A DNA stretch of 64,000 nt from Glandiceps talaboti (taxonomy: Eukaryota > Hemichordata > Enteropneusta > Spengelidae). Made by a program: the position numbers and the translations under genes. The notes under the pieces are model-generated. The model had not been told where the DNA came from. It did no database searches and saw only the letters and a program-made list of their open reading frames with translations. Below are positions 17,801 to 49,255 of this stretch, piece after piece; the stretch's first letter is position 1, and each line of letters begins with the position of its first letter. The DNA lies in NCBI RefSeq assembly GCF_964340395.1, contig NC_135569.1, forward strand, positions 13,539,519-13,603,518, given 5' to 3'.

Positions 17801-20800
17801 GTTGTACAACTGTAGTATATGTGTGCGAGTGTTGCGGGGGGGGGGGGGGTTACCATCCATTTGTACATGTACACATCCTGTTTAGTGTTCAGTGGTGAGA
17901 ACATGACTGTATTAAGAGCATGAAGGGGGAGGGGGTGTAAAATCAATTTTGATCCAAAATATTTTGTCCTCAGTCTTCCTCCCCATAAAATACGACTCAT
18001 TCATAACAGGTAAACATTCCAACCCAGCACTCTGTATTACATGAACCACTGTAAAGTTCTCCCGCTTGCTCATGAATATCAATGACAGCTTTCCACTGTT
18101 CTAAAACTGCAAGTGACTGAGAAGTATCGATTAAGAAGGAATGTCAATAAGACAGGCATGTTTTTATTAAGTCTCTCAATAAAATAAGAGTTTAAAACGG
18201 GTCATCACGTCCTTGTGTAACATTTCAAACAAAAGATTTACCTACAGTGAGACTACACACCGTCAAGTTTCAGGTATATTATGGGCAATAACTTCGCACA
18301 TAAAAAGCTCACAGAAATTTTGCCGAAAGAATATATTGACGTTAGCTCATGACTTTGATGAATGAATGTGATACTAGTATATGTATATGCAGATGAAGCC
18401 ATTTCGCTGTAGTTCCGTCTCAGTACCAATTTCGTGGGTGGTTTTTATCTGTCAATTGAAGAATACAAAAATGCAGATGCCTATATTTATTCTGTATAAT
18501 GAATGCCCCAGCCCACTAAAGATCTACAGTGGTCTGAGATGCATTTGAAGATTAGTTCTGAATTTTGAAAGGAAAATCCACTCATTTAGTACCTACTTAC
18601 TCACCTACTTAAAATCTCTGTACAGTTCTTTTAAAGTTATGTCATGAAATTCTGCAATAAACTTGTGTTCCCATTTAAAAACGATGGTGTTAGAGCTCAG
18701 ACAGGCCACGTACGCCGGGTTTAGATGAAATAAGTGTAGGCACACACGTATCACTTCAACAACTGTAACCATGGTAACTCAGGCCGCGCATACTAGAGGG
18801 AGATTGTCTATGACGAGATTATCTACTTTCTAATAGTCCTGATGGAAATCTCTTTCAAAGGTGTGACATAGACCCAGTATCTATCTTAGGATTTCACAGT
18901 CCAGTGTGTTTCTTTACGAGCTACCACGTTCCCTCCATTCAGTGAAAACAAAAGTCTGGTTTTAACAATCGAAATACCCTCGTAAACAATATAAAAATCC
19001 TCCCTACGTCGTTTTCAGACAAATTTGACTAAGTAGTAATGACTATACGGCTACTGGATTGCAGTATTGTTCTCTTTAGTTTCCATTTAACGACACTGTT
19101 TTTACGTAATCAATACCCTTCACTTTTATCTTCTAAGTATATATGCATATTAATGAGCTTTGTGTCTTTAGCTCCCATAGTAAGTTCTTTTCTCTGATCC
19201 AGTCGCTTTAGAAAAAAAAGAAGCGGCTGGACGAAAGAAAACCTCCACAAAAAAACACACAAAAAACACACTTTTATCCCCTAAGTATATAATTATGCAT
19301 ATGAATGAGCTAAAATTACGTCTTTTAACGTCCAAATTTGTTTACTGGGACCAGGCCATGGGCAAGATTTTTCGTAGTCTGAACAGCCTAGTATTACACG
19401 TCGTTAATCTTGCTATTGACACACCTGATAGTATATTTCTCAATGCGAAATCTCAGAACTTCACAAAGATGCAAAACAGCAAAGGATAGTGGCGAAAATT
19501 CAAATGCATTCCATAACTTTTTGAAAGCAAGTAATGTATACTTGTGAGTAATATCTCAGACCCACCAAATTTGCTTCGGTCTGAGAAAAATTTTTCTTTT
19601 ACTTCGTGTGCCTTACAAAGCTAAGGGATTATAGTCACGAGTCTGGCAGCGAGACTAGGTGTCTAGTGACAAGCAAATCAAACACTGATATGATACCACC
19701 ACCCCCACCCCCACCCCCTGTGTGAAATTATACTTTCATGACAACACATCATGCAAAGATTATTAGGTATTTTTTTATTGACGGGTAACACACATTGCAC
19801 AAGCAACAACAGATCTAGACGGACTTGATGCACATAATACTTCTGCCGCCAGCGGCAATCTGAAACAAGCTAATTTACCAGTGCAGGTGACATTACATTA
19901 TCGTCCTATTCTCTTGACCTACACATATGACACGAAAATGTGTAATGGTGTTTACCCAAAACTGAATATATTTTGCCATTGTTGTGGCGATTTGATTTGC
20001 ATGCAATTGATATTACCCATCTTCCCCTTCGTCTCTTCCCCACCCCACCCCCTATTAACAAGACCGATGCATATCAAATATAGCCTGCATGGCCCTCGTA
20101 TGACGATTTCAATAGTATTAATAAGCCTACCACCCAGTTGTTGGTTCAGAGATCCTCTTCACTCCATCCAAGCGTTTTCATGAAGATCTCGCTTATCAAA
20201 CTCTAACCTGTACTTCTTTTTATCGCCTGGCATAACAAAAATCTTATCAACTTTGCTACATTTTCTTTGCTATAGCTATCTTTTCCGATCGTCACCAAAT
20301 CATATACATTGTAACAATTTATACTAGTCTTGTTTTTAGATATACTGTATCAATATATGAAAATGTAACAATTGCACTTCCGTTTTTGTTGAGCCAGACC
20401 ATTGATATAGCAACTGTTTGTAGATATTCATCATGTCAGGCAATAAAATATAGCAATAATATTGATAAGTTTTGACGATTCGAGACAACGATTTCTCAAT
20501 TGGCTTCCCTTGTACATGTATTATACCGTGAAACATCACAACCATGGTTAATACAGTCCGATATCACGTGATCAACATAGAATATTACCTGGCAGATATT
20601 TAGTTTAGTGCTTCACTGAATTGTTCAAAAAAGGCAATTCGAAGGTAAAATCGGTTTTAACAGCACAGTTGTGATAACTATTCGCTGCAAGTGTTTCTAC
20701 CGTTGCACGCGACTCTTTCTTTCATTCTGTCCGGACCCTTTTCATCTCATAAAAAAATTACATACATAACATTCATGGAAAAAATACAGTGAGAAAACAT

Positions 20801-21001
20801 ATTATGGAGAGAAATTATGCCACAATGGAAGCCAGTTGACTAGAAGTAATACCTAAAGTTTTTGTCGACATTGACGATAAAATGTTGTAATGTTATAGTA
20901 AATGATTTTTGTCCTTCCAGGCGACAGTTTGTTTCAAATTGCGTTGTATATCACCACCATAAACAAAAGTCCGGTTAACATGTAAAATTATGGGTTAAGA
21001 T
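14885..21001. other. 6.1 kb between the carbonic anhydrase start and CLCA stop, no gene seen
   Basis: No frame longer than about 100 codons and none with a recognisable motif. It holds a hairpin at 15449-15511 (CATGGAGGTATAAAGGGGC with GCCCCTTTATGCCTCCATG), short C/CCA tracts (17626-17643, 17837-17850, 19697-19720), and a direct repeat of about 35 bp (TCTAAGTATATATGCATATT at 19133, related copy at about 19279). The carbonic anhydrase promoter should lie just above 14884; no TATA box was seen. Confidence 0.6.
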
Positions 21002-39284
<18,283 letters not shown>

Positions 39285-39340
39285 TTTGTTTACTGAGTCT
39301 GACCACTGATGCAGGTTGTATTTTAGTTTGGAGTATAGTT

Positions 39341-39349
39341 CTTTATATA
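39341..39349 (-). promoter_or_regulatory. TATA box of the CLCA gene
   Basis: TATATAAAG on the minus strand, 57 nt before the start codon at 39284. A start of transcription about 30 nt downstream would leave a short 5' UTR. Confidence 0.55.
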
Positions 39350-39535
39350 CATGTACGCTACCGATAATCATCTTTGTAGGGGGTGCTACTCCCATGTACA
39401 AATCTTGGTAAGGCGGTATGATTGGTGTGTTCTAGACACACTTATAACTGATGGTCATACCGACAGACAGACAGATGTGACAGAAGTATAAATGAGCAAC
39501 CCAGGAACCTGAGGGTGTGGGCGTGCGACACGACC

Positions 39536-40748
39536 GAATATTGCCCAAGGCGAAATAGAACATGACTCATGCGCCTACGTGCAAATTGAGATCACTATGG
39601 GTCAACAGTCCATACCACGTGATACGACACAGGCAAATCACTGAAGGTTATATGAAAACGTTGTGTTATAATGTTTAATATGAGTTGTTTGGACTAAAGT
39701 CCTGCGGCGAAAGGGCATGACGTTAAAAGGACCTGTAAGTCGTAATACCACGGAAGGTTTGAAAAACTCTTACAATGACTAAAAATTTGTAATGTTATTT
39801 ATTTTTGCAAACACGTAAAGATAGTGAAAGAGAAATCGCTAAGCTAATGGGTATCAAGGCGTGCACAACTTACCATATTTTGGCCAAGTGTGTCAGGGCC
39901 TGATACGCAAAATTATTGCACAGGTTTGATGTGTGTGCTTTCCATTGAATTACATAGGAAGTAATGATAGGTATTTATTAAATGCTAATTATTGAATGTC
40001 AACACCCACTGCAGTGATCAGTAATTTGATGAAAGTGTATATGGTTGAATCAATTGTTTTGATTCAAGTAATAAGTCTAAACAATAGTGTAAAACACAAC
40101 AATAAAGAAAGCCAAGACAATAAGATTATTGTATATGATGTCATCAATACAGGCTTTCCCATAAACCCTTGCAGAAAAAATGGCTAAATACATGCCAGTG
40201 AAGTAAAGCTTAATATTATATAAGATTTAAAAGTTTAGCCAGTTGTGGGGGTTCCGTTTTATCAGTAACATCATGAAATAATGTACGTTTGTAGCAGAAA
40301 TCAATATAAACATTTACTAATAATATAGATTCGACAAAGGTTATAGATCGTATGGCGATAAGCTACACTTTTTTCTTGTTTTTAGTTATAGTTAGGACAG
40401 ATAACGTTGACATTTCTATCAGACCTCAGTCAGACTTCTTATCACGTCCACCCTAGATACATTTACTGATGGACTGTGATTAAAAAAAAGTGATAAAAAT
40501 AAATGATAAAAAGTGACAAATGATAAAGAAAGGAAATTCAACCATCCCTTCAGCATTATGCTAAAACAGAAATCGACAAACAAACAATTCATTGTTCATG
40601 TTTTCCGACATGTCATACTAATTTATCGTTTTCATCAGCGATTTGCTTTCGAAATATGTTGTGTGAATGATTGATCATTCCTGTCAGTGCACGAGGTATT
40701 GGTTTATAGTGGATTATGTAAAAGACAAAAATAGCGTCATGATGGTAC
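39536..40748 (+). repeat. segmental duplication, copy 2 (upstream of CLCA)
   Basis: Matches 36034-37965 in the same orientation but lacks its two mobile-element insertions. Its near edge is about 190 bp upstream of the CLCA TATA box, so any regulatory sites in it are now also in intron 1. Confidence 0.92.
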
Positions 40749-42031
40749 GATAAAGGTAACAGCCTTAGACCCTGGGATACTCCCCTGTTTAACTCTACGC
40801 TGTAAACGTTGTTATAAGTTTTCTAACCCTTTTGTCTAAAAATGGGATCCGCGTGGGGTTTTTAGCTGAAGAGTACAGCGCGTCCATTCTGAATTTATTT
40901 TCGAGTTGGCTTGGTCTAAAATGTGTTCTTTACCAATTATAAGTATGTCATTATTTGTCCCCCCCCCCCCCAAACGTTGCCTCCTGTGGAGAAAATATAC
41001 AAGAGTAAAAATTACATTTTTTGCGATCAACCATTACCTTAATATTGAACTACTACAATTGTAATTTGGATTTTGGTCTAATCTGAACCGTCTAAAAACC
41101 TAGCTGTAATGGTCTAAAATGGAGTATTGGTTTTTATATGGTCAAAATGGGTCTAGAATGGGGTCTGGTAGTATTGGCTGCACACCCCTACCAGAGCTGG
41201 TACCACCCCGGAGTCTTAAATCGAATTTATCAACTGTGATATTACATGACCTGTACGCCAGCTTTTAACAAGATAGCTAAATGTGAAATTTTCCGATGAA
41301 TATAGCTGCCATTCGGCCAATATGGTTACGGTCAAACAATCAAAGTGACGTGCATATGGCAACTATAGTATCTGATATTTGTGCCAAGTTTGGTATAGAT
41401 CAACTTATGCATTTCCGACGTATAACTAGACGGACGGACACGCAAGATTCAACATACTAGTCCCCCTTTGTTGGGAACCTATAACGGTAATGGTACGTAT
41501 CAACCTAAAGTCTTTACCCTCATAAGAAGTTATATCATGATGCTATAAAATATTGATTTTGACCCACAATGCTGACATTGAGTACCAACAAAAATAAGAG
41601 CAACAAGTCTCTTCATAGAATATAGAGACCCCCCCCCCCCCGGTCAATGTATTAATAAAAAGCCCACATCTAATTATGCATGGTTAGGCATTTGAATGAA
41701 GTCTCTATGTAATATAGTTATGCAATAAATATTGATTTTAGCAACAAAATGCCCACCATTCAGCAAAAATTGATATAAGCTCCAAAAATAACAATTAATC
41801 AAGTATCTCCTGTCTGTACTATTTGAAAATGATTGGAAATAAATTTAACACAAATGGACACCACTAATTGCATATGATATGCAAGTAATTAATGGATTTT
41901 GACAATTGACCATGATGGTGAATTGGTCAAAGTCAATCATTCATTTACAAATCCAACTATGGCCGCCATTCGGTAGAATTTGCATATTTCGCAAAACAAA
42001 AAAAGTGACGTGCATACATACATACATACAT

Positions 42032-42120
<89 letters not shown>

Positions 42121-42640
42121 GATACTATGTTCAAACCTCCAAAAACACTTTCAGAACTTTTCCCAGTGCGAAATAGGACACAGTGCCGTAAAAGGTAAAC
42201 ATAAAGACATGTCGACAACATGAAATGCTAGTTATTCTATATTTTAGGTCAATTGTTTTTAGTCATCATCATGATCTATTTTCAGAAGGTCGTATAGGTT
42301 ATCAAAACGCATGAAATGTGAACTATTTAAAACATTCATAACAAGTGGTTTATTTATCCAAACGAAGAAATGATTACAAAATAATAGTAACACAAAAACA
42401 AAAGAGAGAAGTGTAAATGGGGAGTCAAGAAATAACTTACATCAGGTAGACTAGCCTGACCACCGACATTGTACATTGTGAATGATAACAATAAGAGGGT
42501 TCAGTCATCAAGGGGGATTGACACAGGGGAACATCAAGCAGTACCGATTTGTGTCAGCTTACCTTTAAGAAGAAATTCCCCATTATTATTTCTTTCGATT
42601 CATATATAGTCACATGACTATACCATGACGAATAACCATC
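40749..42640. other. intergenic, no gene seen
   Basis: Poly-C tracts near 40960-40971 and 41629-41641 and short T/A-rich sequence. Phrases such as AAAATGGGTCTAGAATGGGG resemble parts of 23930-23960, so old dispersed repeats are likely. Confidence 0.5.
42013..42118. repeat. (CATA)n then (CA)n
   Basis: Pure microsatellite arrays. Confidence 0.97.
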
Positions 42641-42899
42641 ACTATACAAAAAGTCAAATTTACCCACCTTTACCCAACCTTTACCCTAGGTGAGACGCAC
42701 CTAACCACCATCTCTGTCCAGGGGTAGTACGAGACGAAGTACCACTTTTGACTGTCTACAACCCCCAGGTGAGAGATCACCGGGGCTAAATTAAGTCAAA
42801 GGTGGTACTTCGTCTCATACTACCCACATTTACACATCCTCTGCCCAAGATTTACCCCGGTGGAAAGATAATGGTCAAATATGACTTTTCGTATAGTGC
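42640..42899. mobile_element. foldback element about 260 bp
   Basis: Left end CACTATACAAAAAGTCA pairs with the right end TGACTTTTCGTATAGTG. Inner arms GTAGTACGAGACGAAGTACC and GGTACTTCGTCTCATACTAC pair around a centre near 42765. No coding content. Confidence 0.82.
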
Positions 42900-43869
42900 A
42901 TGTGCCTGCCTTGACGAATATCAACAGCATATTTCCGCGTACCATATATATTTATAACTATGCACGTAATGTGTAGTTGTCAACACGTAAACGAATACGA
43001 AGAACTCAAGCCAGAAATGGTTGAGGAATCGAGATCTAGCAATGCATATGATACATGCAACAGTCGTATGAATTAGCTCCGTTTGAGTGATATCAAACTA
43101 GGGATGCTCACCTTTGATTTCTATGTAAACTTAATCACTCCCTGCTAAATCTAGTCAAACCCCCGGGGTCAAACCACAGTAGCTTGTGAGCTAAGAATTG
43201 GTTCTGTAATACAATACAGTAAACCGAAATATGCCAATGAATGCTTTGTGACCTAGCTCTGTAATTTCAATATTTAAATGAATTTTGCGATAATGGGAGA
43301 TTTTATGTACTATAGTATACCATCCTACCAGGTTCCTTATTATAAAATCAATTGCGATCTTTAATGCAGAAAATCTTAAGTGTATTATGTAATGTGGGAA
43401 TTATGGTTCCATTGATGGGCGTGAGATACAGTTTGAATGTCCTTCTATCCTGATTTGTCAGGGTATGACTGTCTCGTGCACGTGCACTACTACTGAAGAT
43501 ATGTCAAAGCCCGCCCCCTTGCGGTTGGAAGAAACGTAGAATAAATAATGTTGTATAATATAGTACTGTATCGCTACGACACAACTCGCCAAACGTAATA
43601 AAATTTGGAGTAATGAAAACTAAAATGAAGCTGCTTCAAGAACTTGACCTCTCATAATGTCAATACTGTAGTACATTGTGGTTGTTAAGAGCAGCCTGGA
43701 TAATCCTTGAAAAGTGAAAAAAATGCACTTTCAAGTTTCAATTCAAGAATTGAGATGTTAGAGCAGACTTTTTGGCATCACTTTTACCTTTACACAACGC
43801 CAAATGCGCACTAATGAATCAGTTAGAGATGCAATTCAAACAGAAAGCTGGTGAATACAAACCTTTACT

Positions 43870-44153
43870 TTAAATACCCCAAAGAAAGAAGTTACAGTGG
43901 TTTGGTCATATGACCCGCCAATCTGGATCATTGGCACACCAAATTATGTATGGAAGTATGGCGAGCAGTAGGAGGTGAGGAAGGAGATTGCATGGAAATT
44001 AGAGCTATGACATCAAAAGGTGAACGACCCAGAGCATGGTAGGGTGTAATAGAAATACAGAGGATCTTGATGCATGTGTGTAGGAAAATGGCGGAGTCAT
44101 CAAAGAGCCCTATCGATTAAGGAAATGACCTGACCTGACCTTACCTGACCTGA
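43870..44153 (+). mobile_element. decayed non-LTR retrotransposon C-terminal fragment
   Basis: KKLQWFGHMTRQSGSLAHQI (from about 43889) resembles the RLRWFGHVxRM motif near the end of many LINE proteins; shortly after, frames are broken and RKMAESSK is compatible with the terminal R-x-x-W-R motif. A TGACC-type pentanucleotide tail (44125-44153) is typical of a LINE 3' end. Assignment to a clade is not possible. Confidence 0.6.
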
Positions 44154-46314
44154 ATATACAACCCCATTCCACATTACTGTTCACTGGCTCTGTGTGATGC
44201 GCTCACGCAGAAACTAATAAGAAACTGCACATGCTGCACTGTAAGATAGTAAGACTGAATGAGTACAGTTTCTTTCTGCGTGCATTTTATTTGAATGAAA
44301 TTGACTGACATGCCACCATACAGTATTTTGACCAGGTATCACTTTGTGAAAATAATATTCGTGTTCATATGAACGAACGAACGAACGAACGAACGAACGA
44401 ACGAACGAACGAACGAACGAACGAAAAAAATGATATATTATATGGTTGGTTATAACCTGACAGTATATTTGTCTCTCCATAGATAGGGCGCTGTGACAAG
44501 ACTACGTCACAGAACTACGTCCGTCGTCTTGGTGGCGACAGTAGGGAGCCCTCAACGACACTCTCAGGAGAGGGAAATATCAAGTTATGCGTCCCGGATT
44601 TTAGAACACAGGCACATTCATCAACAGAAGGCGGTATGAAGAATGAAGTATACATTTTGTTTGCTTTAAAATCTCACAACTTTATCATATACTGTACTTT
44701 GTAAAATGCAATTTTCAAATTCTCATTTGTCTCCAAGAAGTGAGTTTCATTAATCATATGTTGTTTCAGGTTTTTATGTGCCCTCCCACTGCTGGTGGTG
44801 AAGGATATCTGCCCTCCCTCCCTCCCTCCCTCCCACTGAGTTTCGAGTTGCCCGCCAACCCATTGCCACCCAATGTTGTGAATGCTTTACGCACCCCCAC
44901 CCCACCCCTTTATCACCCACCAGGAAACAAAATATGTGTGCTATCCACTATACCAACAAGTTGTTTGACGTACACAATGCTCATCCCTCCCAATCCTCCA
45001 ACCCCCATTCCGTGTTTACCTTTCCCATTATATTAAAATCAGGATTTCCTCGCTGCAATTCTTCCTCGTTTGTTCCCCTACTATTACCGATCGAAAAACA
45101 AATTGCCCGCCACTAAAAAATGCGCTAGAGCAGCTTTTTACAAGAACAGCTATCTATCTATATAATACCAGCTAATCTCCTTACGGATATCACAGCTTTG
45201 TTGACTACACCTGATCATGAAGTAAATAGGATCATACAGGCTGTCCCTGTAAAATACATAGATCGCAACTCGATCCCTTGTCATCCCGGGCTCCTCTTTG
45301 AAATGAACGGAGAGAAGAGCGCCCACAACGGCTGATACTTCAGTCCATGGATCATCTCTCGTCGTTGGGGGCTACTGTCGCCCAAGCGAGTGATACCTAC
45401 TCCACACCCCTATACGACGAGAGCTGGGTAACCAGGTGTAAGTAAAACCCGTAGACTCTATATCATTTTGTCGCACTTCACTTTATTCATCAGTTTAAAT
45501 CAAACATTGCGATCACACTGAAAATGACCTTGGCATTATTATTATTATCACTAAACACGAAATGGAAAAAAAGGAAGAAGAGCGAGAATATCTACTTATT
45601 TCGGCGGGTATTATTTGTTGCTAAGGAGAAAAACAGTTTGCGCATGCACAGACAGCTTTACACATTTCCTCTTTTTTTAACGAAATCTGAAGAACCGATT
45701 ATATTATTATTGACCTAACTATTGACCATAAACAGTACTTTAGCTTGATTGATTGATTGAAAAAGATCATTTTGAGATCAAAAAGCAGAACTTGTACAAT
45801 TTTACAGGCACAATTAAACAAAAAATATATTCAAACTATACTATGGACTAATTTTACATGTTGTTATTTCACATTGATAAAAAAAAGCTTGACGTGCAAT
45901 CTTCGAGACAGTACATACACATCCTCGATCTGGATAAATTATGAAAATGAAGCTCCGCTACGTCATCAGCAAATAATGACCTCCATAATTAGGTCAAAGG
46001 TCAACTCTCCTGAAATGAAAAGACAGAAAGAAAGCACTGAGTCATTTTACGAGAGTTTCAGAATATACAGTGAATATTCAATTTGGTTTTGGAATCGAAA
46101 ATATACAAAGGAAGTACAATAAAAGAGTTGTTGAATCCATTCTCAGAATGATTTCTAAAGCAATGTTTTTTTTTATGTAATAGTATGGCCCTTGGACCAC
46201 TCATAGATAATAAACAGACACAATATAGTAATGAGTTTAACCTTTGATTTTTGTCTACGATTTTGCTCTTGTAGAAATTCAACTGCCAACTGGATTTCAA
46301 ATTCTAGTGAGTAC
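44154..46314. other. intergenic, no gene seen
   Basis: Holds a (GAAC)n array, a CCCT-rich block at 44811-44834, and a segment at 44485-44575 that is a diverged inverse copy of 10255-10345. The longest open frame (45757-46122, 121 codons) has no recognisable motif and was not called. Confidence 0.5.
44374..44424. repeat. (GAAC)n array
   Basis: Pure tetranucleotide array of about 12 units. Confidence 0.97.
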
Positions 46315-46694
46315 TAAGGCCTAACAAAAAATTGTGTGGTTCCGATTACGGTGAATTTTAGAATAGGTGGGGTAGGTAGATTTTTTATTTTATTCTTTTG
46401 ATATATATGTTTTCATATGCGAGTGTCTAGTTCAGGTAGTTATGTTTTCCGTTGTTCATATGGTCTCTGTGTTATTGGTTTCTTCTCATCAGATTTACAT
46501 CCATTACAGATTGAGAGAACAGTTTTATATTGTCTTTTTAAATTGATGTCAGTTTCCGCCTCCATTATATCTTGCGAGACTTCACAATCTTCGCGATTTT
46601 TTTTCTATAGTACGTAAAAAAAGTTGCGGGTTGGCATGGAAAACTAGGTGCGGTCGGGTAACCGGAACCAAACAATTTTTTTATTAGGCCTAAA
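46315..46694 (+). mobile_element. MITE family A, copy 3
   Basis: Ends TAAGGCCTAACAAAAAATTG and TTTTTTTATTAGGCCTAA are mutual inverse complements. The interior matches 25658-26039 (CATATGGTCTCTGTGTTATT, CAGTTTTATATTGTCTTTTT, GGTCGGGTAACCGGAACC). Confidence 0.87.
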
Positions 46695-47059
46695 ACGAAA
46701 ATAACAGTTAAAGCTATTTTTACGTCCGTCTAATTCCTTCATAGATGTGTACTTTGTACTATGTGTGCGTGCCTTATGCTTTGACTATCCCCTACATGTT
46801 GTTCGTGTGACAAGACATAATTTCAAAATGGCTGATCGACGGAGAACGTTTTTCCTGAAATACTGAGGTTTTTGGTATGGTTGCAAAATAACATAAATGT
46901 TACAATGGACCTCAATTGAGCAGTAGCAAATCGTAGTCTGTGTCGACAAAAAATGGCAGTTGACAGTATGTCTGATGGTAGGTGACATCTTGTCATATTT
47001 TCTTTCAAAGTGTATAAATTAAAACATTTCATGTCTCACCTTGTGACCACAAGTCATTC

Positions 47060-47401
47060 TTACTGCCTAGCCATACTCTGACCTCCAGGGGAGTCGCCGT
47101 GGTCTTCAATCTCTGCTGCTTCTTGAACCAAAGCACATAAGACACAAAAACAATGCATCAAGTAGTCATTTGTTGGAGATCCATCTATCCCGTACCTTTC
47201 TCGAATCTTCGTTCTTACACTCCCGCCCAGACAGATGTGTACGAATCCGACACACGCGAAAATGAGACCGTGTAGTAGGCAGCTCTCACCAACTGCTTCG
47301 GCGTTTTTTCCCGCTATGATGCATGGACAAAACCACGTATACAAGCAGAGACCACAGTTGCTGAAGCATCCAAATAACCCGTTACCCCATTCTCTTCCCA
47401 T
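47060..47401 (-). CDS. PLAC8 (cornifelin/onzin) family protein
   Basis: 113 aa from ATG 47401 to a stop at 47060, with a good Kozak context (AAGATGG). PLAC8 proteins are small cysteine-rich proteins associated with membranes; the exact role varies. Diagnostic stretches are GLFGCFSNCGLCLYTWFCPC, IAGKNAEAVGESCLLHG and CVLCALVQEAAEIEDHG. Two moderately hydrophobic stretches flank the CPC motif. In-frame sequence continues upstream (ERSYRGTGK) to a possible acceptor TAG at 47432, so a short coding exon further upstream may add an N-terminus, as in the longer paralogue at 61870-62310. No such exon was identified. Upstream of this acceptor lies a possible GIY-YIG fragment. Confidence 0.85.
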   Translation of the reverse strand: MGREWGNGLFGCFSNCGLCLYTWFCPCIIAGKNAEAVGESCLLHGLIFACVGFVHICLGGSVRTKIRERYGIDGSPTNDYLMHCFCVLCALVQEAAEIEDHGDSPGGQSMARQ

Positions 47402-47441
47402 CTTGCCAGTTCCACGATATGAACGCTCAAGCTACTCAACA

Positions 47442-47641
47442 GAGAAGTTCGTTGTTTCAGGTCGACGCCTAAAGTGAACGTTCGCTTTATTGAGTGGGCA
47501 GTTTCGTCTTGTATGTCGCAGATTTGATCGTTGTCCTGACAACCGTGTTGTAATACCTTCTTTGGTATGACCTGTGTATGAAAGGTCAGCGTGGTATAAA
47601 AGTTCGACATAAATCAAAATTGGGCAATATTTACGTAGCAC
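47442..47641 (-). mobile_element. possible GIY-YIG endonuclease fragment (Penelope-like)
   Basis: In one frame YTGHTKEGITTRLSGQRSN followed by P..N.A..HF spacing resembles the Y-x-G-x-T ... R ... H/RS pattern of the GIY-YIG domain in Penelope-like retroelements. Key residues beyond this cannot be checked by eye, and no reverse transcriptase was found next to it. Confidence 0.25.
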
Positions 47642-48240
47642 GTGTCACATTACTATGATGGACGTAGAAATACCTTACTGAGGTAAGGACGAAAATCCAG
47701 TATTGGCATTTGTAGACGGAGTGAAGCCTTTAGCATCTTCAAAAAAGTATGTCTTTTTGGAATAGTTTTTGCCAAAGTTACCTTTAAAGTAGAGATGTTT
47801 CTTGTTCAATTTCTTGTTTAATATTTCAAAAATGTCATCGTTAATTAAGCTATACCATCACATATATAGTGGTTGATGGTCGGCGTCTGATATGCAAATG
47901 AGGCAAAGCTTATAGAGCTGATGATTGGATATCTCTATTGACATAATACACACAAATATACACGTATTGCGCATACTATCACAATCGAATGTCAGATTTT
48001 AATTATGGTCAACACGAATGATTTAAAGCATGTTTATTATTTGCATTTCAGGTCAGTCTTAATCTTTTAAGTTTGTATTTATATTTGTGTGGTTCCTTCT
48101 TTTTCCACTTTGGCATTGTGGGCGTGTCATAGGAGCATGAAGGTGATTGAAGAAAAACTTGAGTTCACATCCTGCAACTAATTGGTGTCAAACGGGTCAG
48201 ATGTCTTTCAAGAACTGATAATTGTGTTGTTATGTCGACA
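47642..48240. other. intergenic, no gene seen
   Basis: AT-rich sequence without a coding or RNA signal that I can recognise. Confidence 0.5.
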
Positions 48241-48241
48241 A

Positions 48242-48313
48242 GGGGGGAGAGAGAGAGAGAGAGAGAAGGAGAGAGAGAGACAGAGAGACAGAGACAGAGA
48301 GAGAGACAGAGAC

Positions 48314-48356
<43 letters not shown>

Positions 48357-48365
48357 CAGAGAGAC

Positions 48366-48446
<81 letters not shown>

Positions 48447-48524
48447 GAGCAAGCGAGAGAGCGAGACAGAGAGAGACAGATGGACAGAGACAGAGGGACA
48501 GAGAGAGAGAATGAGAGAGAATGG

Positions 48525-48571
<47 letters not shown>

Positions 48572-48572
48572 G
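48242..48572. repeat. (GA)n/(GACA)n compound array
   Basis: Purine-rich mixture of GAGA and GACA units with a 90-bp pure GACA stretch. Confidence 0.97.
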
Positions 48573-48999
48573 TCATAGACTTTGGGTGAGGGTTGGGACT
48601 AGAATGTAGGGGATATTCTCGCATAAACGCCACACCTTGTCACATATTGCTGGCAGGCGAGTTATTAATGTATAACTGTCATTATTAATGTTGCTATAAT
48701 TAATAATCACATAACGCCATCACATAGCAACATTAAAAATGTGTGGTTTTAGTAATCGTTTGTAATCAACTTGCATATGAAATATTACCCTGGCTGTATT
48801 TATGACTTGAAAAGTCACCGGACACACAAACATCGACCTCACGAACTGCATTGTAAACATCTGATTTTACAATAGTTTAGCTGATAAATGTCTGCCGTTG
48901 AGTACATTGCAACGAGTCAAAGTACATGCAAGACATTTTGCCTAGAAAATGAACATGATATAGAATACAAATGTTAAAACTCGTAGCTTCAGGCTACAC

Positions 49000-49255
49000 T
49001 TCGATATTAGTCTTACTTAGTTCAGCCAGGGAAACTACGAGTGACCTATGGGGCGAGTAGTGACAACCCTTAGGTCACAAGTATTTTTCGACTGAATGAA
49101 GAAAAATATTGGAGAATATTATAATTGTACCATCGCCAGTAATATTTTTTTGAAAATCGTGGAAAGTAATGGCAATTCTGACTCATGTTTCGAACATCAG
49201 CAGAAGCAATGACGTAGACACGCGTTGTCGTGACGTAGAACAACCAGAGTATATA
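49000..49255 (+). mobile_element. MITE family D, copy 2
   Basis: Foldback TTAGTTCAGCCAGGGAAACT / TTTTTCGACTGAATGAAGAA at the left, and GACGTAGACACGCGTTGTCG and GACGTAGAACAACCAGAGT at the right, in the same order as at 9184-9462. Confidence 0.78.

Noticed and set aside
45757-46122. 121-codon plus-strand frame
   Set aside because: Biased AT-rich composition, no recognisable motif, no splice or promoter context.
48165-48633. Open frames rich in [16 protein letters not shown] or TDRQ (also at 32813-33028, 49814-50188, 57069-57263, 59064-59769, 62805-63233)
   Set aside because: Products of (CT)n, (GA)n and (GACA)n arrays.
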